The notes under the pieces: generated by a model | Told to the model about the DNA's origin: nothing | Database searches by the model: none | What the model saw: the letters and a program-made list of their open reading frames with translations, nothing else | Shown here: piece by piece, positions 5,969-8,186 of the stretch | Layout: each line of letters opens with the position of its first letter | Position numbering within the stretch: the first letter of the stretch is position 1 | Position numbers and translations under genes: made by a program | NCBI GenBank assembly: GCA_021820675.1 | Contig: JAKADI010000053.1 | Coordinates: forward strand, 1-8,186 | Reading direction: 5' to 3' | DNA from: Bacillota bacterium | GTDB lineage: Bacteria > Bacillota > Sulfobacillia > Sulfobacillales > Sulfobacillaceae | DNA length: 8,186 nucleotides

Positions 5969-7858
5969 ATGCCAGACATAGATTCCCGGCCTGTCATTTT
6001 TGGCACCGCAGGGCACATTGATCATGGAAAAACCACGCTTACCCAGCGGTTAACTGGTGTCAATACCGATCGCTTACCGGAAGAGCGGAGCCGTGGTATT
6101 TCTATTGACTTGGGATTTGCACATTTTGACCTGCCCAGCGGGCGCCACGCGGCTTTAATTGATGTGCCGGGCCATGAGAAATTCATCCGCAATATGGTCG
6201 CAGGGGTTCACGGCATGGATGCCGTTCTGTTGGTGGTGGCGGCTGATGAAGGCGTTATGCCGCAAACTCGGGAGCATCTCGACATTTTAACCTTGTTGGG
6301 GGTTAAAAATGGACTGACAGTCATTACGAAGGCAGATTTCGTCGAGTCAGAGTGGCTGCCCATTGTGGATGATACAGTACAAGAAGCGTTATCGGGGTCG
6401 TTTTTGGCACAAACACCACGGATTTTTGTTGACTCCCTCACGGGACGGGGGATTGATGACTTGCTATCGACGTTAGATGAACTTGTGGGCCAATTGCCCT
6501 CCCGCAATGCTCGAGGTCCTGTGAGGCTGCCCGTTGATCGGGTCTTTTCGGTCAAGGGGTTTGGAACGGTTGTCACGGGAACGCTTGTCAGCGGGACCAT
6601 TCGCGCTGACATGTCGTTAGAAGTGGTGCCCGGGAACCAGACGGTTCGGGTGCGTGGCCTGGAAGTTCATGGAAGCAAGGTCGGTCAGGCTGTGGCGGGG
6701 CAGCGAGTCGCCGTCAATCTCAGTGGCCTCGACAAAGAGATGATACGGCGGGGCCAAGTATTAAGTGAAATGGGAAGTATCAACGCACATGATGTTCTCG
6801 TGACGGAATTAACCCTATTGTCAACTAGCCCGGCGTTGCCTCAACGTACCCGCGTGCATGTGCATTTAGGAACGGCCGAAGTGACTGGACGCATCTATAG
6901 CTATGAGCAAGATGAAATCGACGCGGGGAGTTCCTCCTTTGCCGAAATTCGTTTAGAAGGTTCTTTGCCGGCAGAGCGAGGAGACCGGTTTCTCATCCGC
7001 TCTTACAGCCCCGTGACGACGATTGGGGGTGGCCGTGTAATCGAAGTGGGGCGCCATCACAAAAGGAAAGAAGCCGGACTTGTGAATTTCTTGCACTTGG
7101 TTGCTCAAGGAGTTCCGGAAGACTTAGTACGGGCTGTGCTACGGAAGACGGATCTTCCTCAGAGTATCGGCGACATTGTGAATGAATCCGGTTTGGTTAC
7201 GCGAGATGTGGAGGAAATTTGTGCAAATCGTCCCGACATCTATTACGGGCCGGATCGTTTAGTGTTAGGAACACAGCAACTTCTGCCCTGGTCCCAACAA
7301 TTGGTGGAATTCTTACAGGAATATCACCAATCTCACCCGCTTCGGCATGGCATTGAAAGAGAGCGCCTTAGAGATGCCTTGTGGCCCCGATGGAGTATGC
7401 CGCAGATCTTATTCGTTGTTGCACACAGCCCGGAGGTGAGGGTGACGGGAGAGTGGATGCATCTAGCTGCTTTTTCGCCTATGACGCCCGAACCATGGAA
7501 GTCGGAATTGGAAGCTCTCTATAGTGCCATTGTGGATAACGCCTTGCGCCCCATAGGGCTGGAGCAATTGCAGGATCAACTGCCCATTGCAGCAGATCAT
7601 CTCTTTGATATCGTCGAGTTTCTTGTTCAACAGGGTCGGATTGTCAGGTTAGACGAGGGTCTATATATTGCTGATAGGGTTTTTAAAGAAGCCAAACAGC
7701 GGGTGATAGATGCCCTGTCCCAAAAATCCGCACAATCGACCAGTCAACTTCGGGAGGTATTGGAAACTAATCGCCGCTATGCTGTCTTGTTCTTGGAATT
7801 ACTTGATGCTCTCCATATTACGCGCCGTGTGGGCGATAACCGGACCCTTGTCGGGTAG
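5969..7858 (+). CDS. selB: Selenocysteine-specific translation elongation factor SelB
   Basis: SelB is the GTPase that carries selenocysteyl-tRNA to in-frame UGA codons marked by a SECIS hairpin. The 629-residue length fits bacterial SelB. Its GTPase domain has AGHIDHGKT (14-22), RGISIDLGFAHF (42-53), DVPGHE (65-70) and TKAD (120-123); the Thr in place of Asn in the last motif is normal for SelB. EF-Tu-like barrels follow (GFGTVVTGT at 197-205), up to about 360. The remaining 270 residues form the winged-helix tail that binds the mRNA hairpin, ending in the characteristic SQLREVLETNRRYAVLFLE...ITRRVGDNRTL. ATG 5969 follows AGGA (5958-5961) by 7 bases and lies 9 bases after murT, so the two are probably co-transcribed. 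No selA, selD, tRNA-Sec gene or selenoprotein is seen here, which is unusual because selB often neighbours selA. Confidence 0.96.
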   Translation: MPDIDSRPVIFGTAGHIDHGKTTLTQRLTGVNTDRLPEERSRGISIDLGFAHFDLPSGRHAALIDVPGHEKFIRNMVAGVHGMDAVLLVVAADEGVMPQTREHLDILTLLGVKNGLTVITKADFVESEWLPIVDDTVQEALSGSFLAQTPRIFVDSLTGRGIDDLLSTLDELVGQLPSRNARGPVRLPVDRVFSVKGFGTVVTGTLVSGTIRADMSLEVVPGNQTVRVRGLEVHGSKVGQAVAGQRVAVNLSGLDKEMIRRGQVLSEMGSINAHDVLVTELTLLSTSPALPQRTRVHVHLGTAEVTGRIYSYEQDEIDAGSSSFAEIRLEGSLPAERGDRFLIRSYSPVTTIGGGRVIEVGRHHKRKEAGLVNFLHLVAQGVPEDLVRAVLRKTDLPQSIGDIVNESGLVTRDVEEICANRPDIYYGPDRLVLGTQQLLPWSQQLVEFLQEYHQSHPLRHGIERERLRDALWPRWSMPQILFVVAHSPEVRVTGEWMHLAAFSPMTPEPWKSELEALYSAIVDNALRPIGLEQLQDQLPIAADHLFDIVEFLVQQGRIVRLDEGLYIADRVFKEAKQRVIDALSQKSAQSTSQLREVLETNRRYAVLFLELLDALHITRRVGDNRTLVG

Positions 7859-7871
7859 GGCGGGCGACAAG
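7847..7871 (+). terminator. Hairpin straddling the selB stop; weak terminator or attenuator
   Basis: CTTGTCG (7847-7853) and CGACAAG (7865-7871) form a perfect 7-bp stem with an 11-base G-rich loop that contains the selB stop codon. A T-rich tract (TCTTTTAATT) comes only about 17 bases after the stem, so it is not a classical intrinsic terminator. It could lower read-through into the next gene or protect the mRNA 3' end. Confidence 0.25.
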
Positions 7872-7920
7872 CGTGCGGTTTCGCGAATCTTTTAATTCCT
7901 TTAGCAAAGGCGATGCAAAA

Positions 7921-8186
7921 ATGAGAATCGATGTTTCGTGGGCTAAAATACCTAAAGGTGGTTTTGGCGAAAGTGGTGATACCATTGAGTTGGTGGAACG
8001 GCCTTTAGGGGGGATATCCTTAATTTTGGCAGATGGACAAGGATCGGGACCGGCAGCCAAACGTATCAGCCGCTTAGTATCTATGAAAGCTGTCAGCTTA
8101 ATTTCCGACGGATCCCGCGACGGAGCGGTGGCCAGGGCGGTCCAGGACATGCTCTATACAGCACGGGAAGGGCGCGTCACGGCTAC
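7921..8186 (+). CDS. SpoIIE/PP2C-family phosphatase, N-terminal part only
   Basis: The visible 88 residues open a PP2C-type Ser/Thr phosphatase domain related to the C-terminal domain of SpoIIE. ISLILADGQGSGPAAKRIS (32-50) matches the family's first metal-binding motif (LxxADGxGxG), with Asp38 and Gly39 as the expected Mn/Mg-coordinating pair. VSWAKIPKGGFGESGD (5-20) fits the first beta strand and its following loop. No sensor or membrane segment precedes the domain, so it is probably a small, stand-alone cytoplasmic phosphatase, with its target unknown. ATG 7921 follows AAAGG (7906-7910) by 10 bases. An ATG at 7913 opens only a three-codon frame. The gene continues beyond 8186, so later catalytic Asp residues cannot be checked. 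It lies 62 bases after selB on the same strand. Confidence 0.72.
   Translation, partial: MRIDVSWAKIPKGGFGESGDTIELVERPLGGISLILADGQGSGPAAKRISRLVSMKAVSLISDGSRDGAVARAVQDMLYTAREGRVTA

Overview
The window looks like chromosomal DNA from a Gram-positive, probably endospore-forming, member of the Bacillota. The evidence is a MurT-type ligase for peptidoglycan amidation, a SpoIIE/PP2C-like phosphatase, strong AAGGAGG-type ribosome binding sites, a consensus sigma-A promoter and a tRNA gene with an encoded CCA end. The mixed GC content and protein style remind me of Sulfobacillus-like acidophiles, but that genus guess is weak. Everything from about 1.99 kb onward runs on the plus strand as one compact gene block.

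Layout. Positions 1-610 hold the ruins of a gene for a TPR (tetratricopeptide) protein: clear repeat-like peptide sequence interrupted by a TAG stop, a frame change and a TAA stop. Positions 611-1391 hold no gene I can support and look like further decayed sequence. A minus-strand tRNA-Pro(CGG) sits at 1392-1468, behind a near-perfect TTGACA/TATAAT promoter. Positions 1513-1994 carry no full gene, but hold two perfect inverted repeats, a short SD-led ORF encoding a lipoprotein-like signal peptide, and candidate promoters for the block that follows.

From 1995 the order is: a long-form glucose-1-phosphate thymidylyltransferase, an RmlC-like cupin epimerase, dTDP-glucose 4,6-dehydratase, MurT, the selenocysteine-specific elongation factor SelB, and the start of a SpoIIE/PP2C-family phosphatase that runs off the end. 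Intergenic gaps through selB are 10, 17, -4 and 9 bases, so the first five genes are very likely co-transcribed. selB and the phosphatase are 62 bases apart with a small hairpin between them.

How the genes fit together. The first three make an activated dTDP-6-deoxy-4-keto sugar from glucose-1-phosphate and probably epimerise it, as for rhamnose-type cell-surface polymers. The reductase that would finish dTDP-L-rhamnose (RmlD) is not in the window. MurT acts on lipid II in the same envelope theme, but its obligate glutaminase partner GatD is not adjacent. SelB belongs to selenocysteine insertion, unrelated to the envelope, and no selA, selC or selD is visible. I did not find a clearly new system. 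The points most worth checking are the orphan MurT fused operonically to selB, the altered active site of the RmlC-like protein, and the structured leader before the sugar operon.
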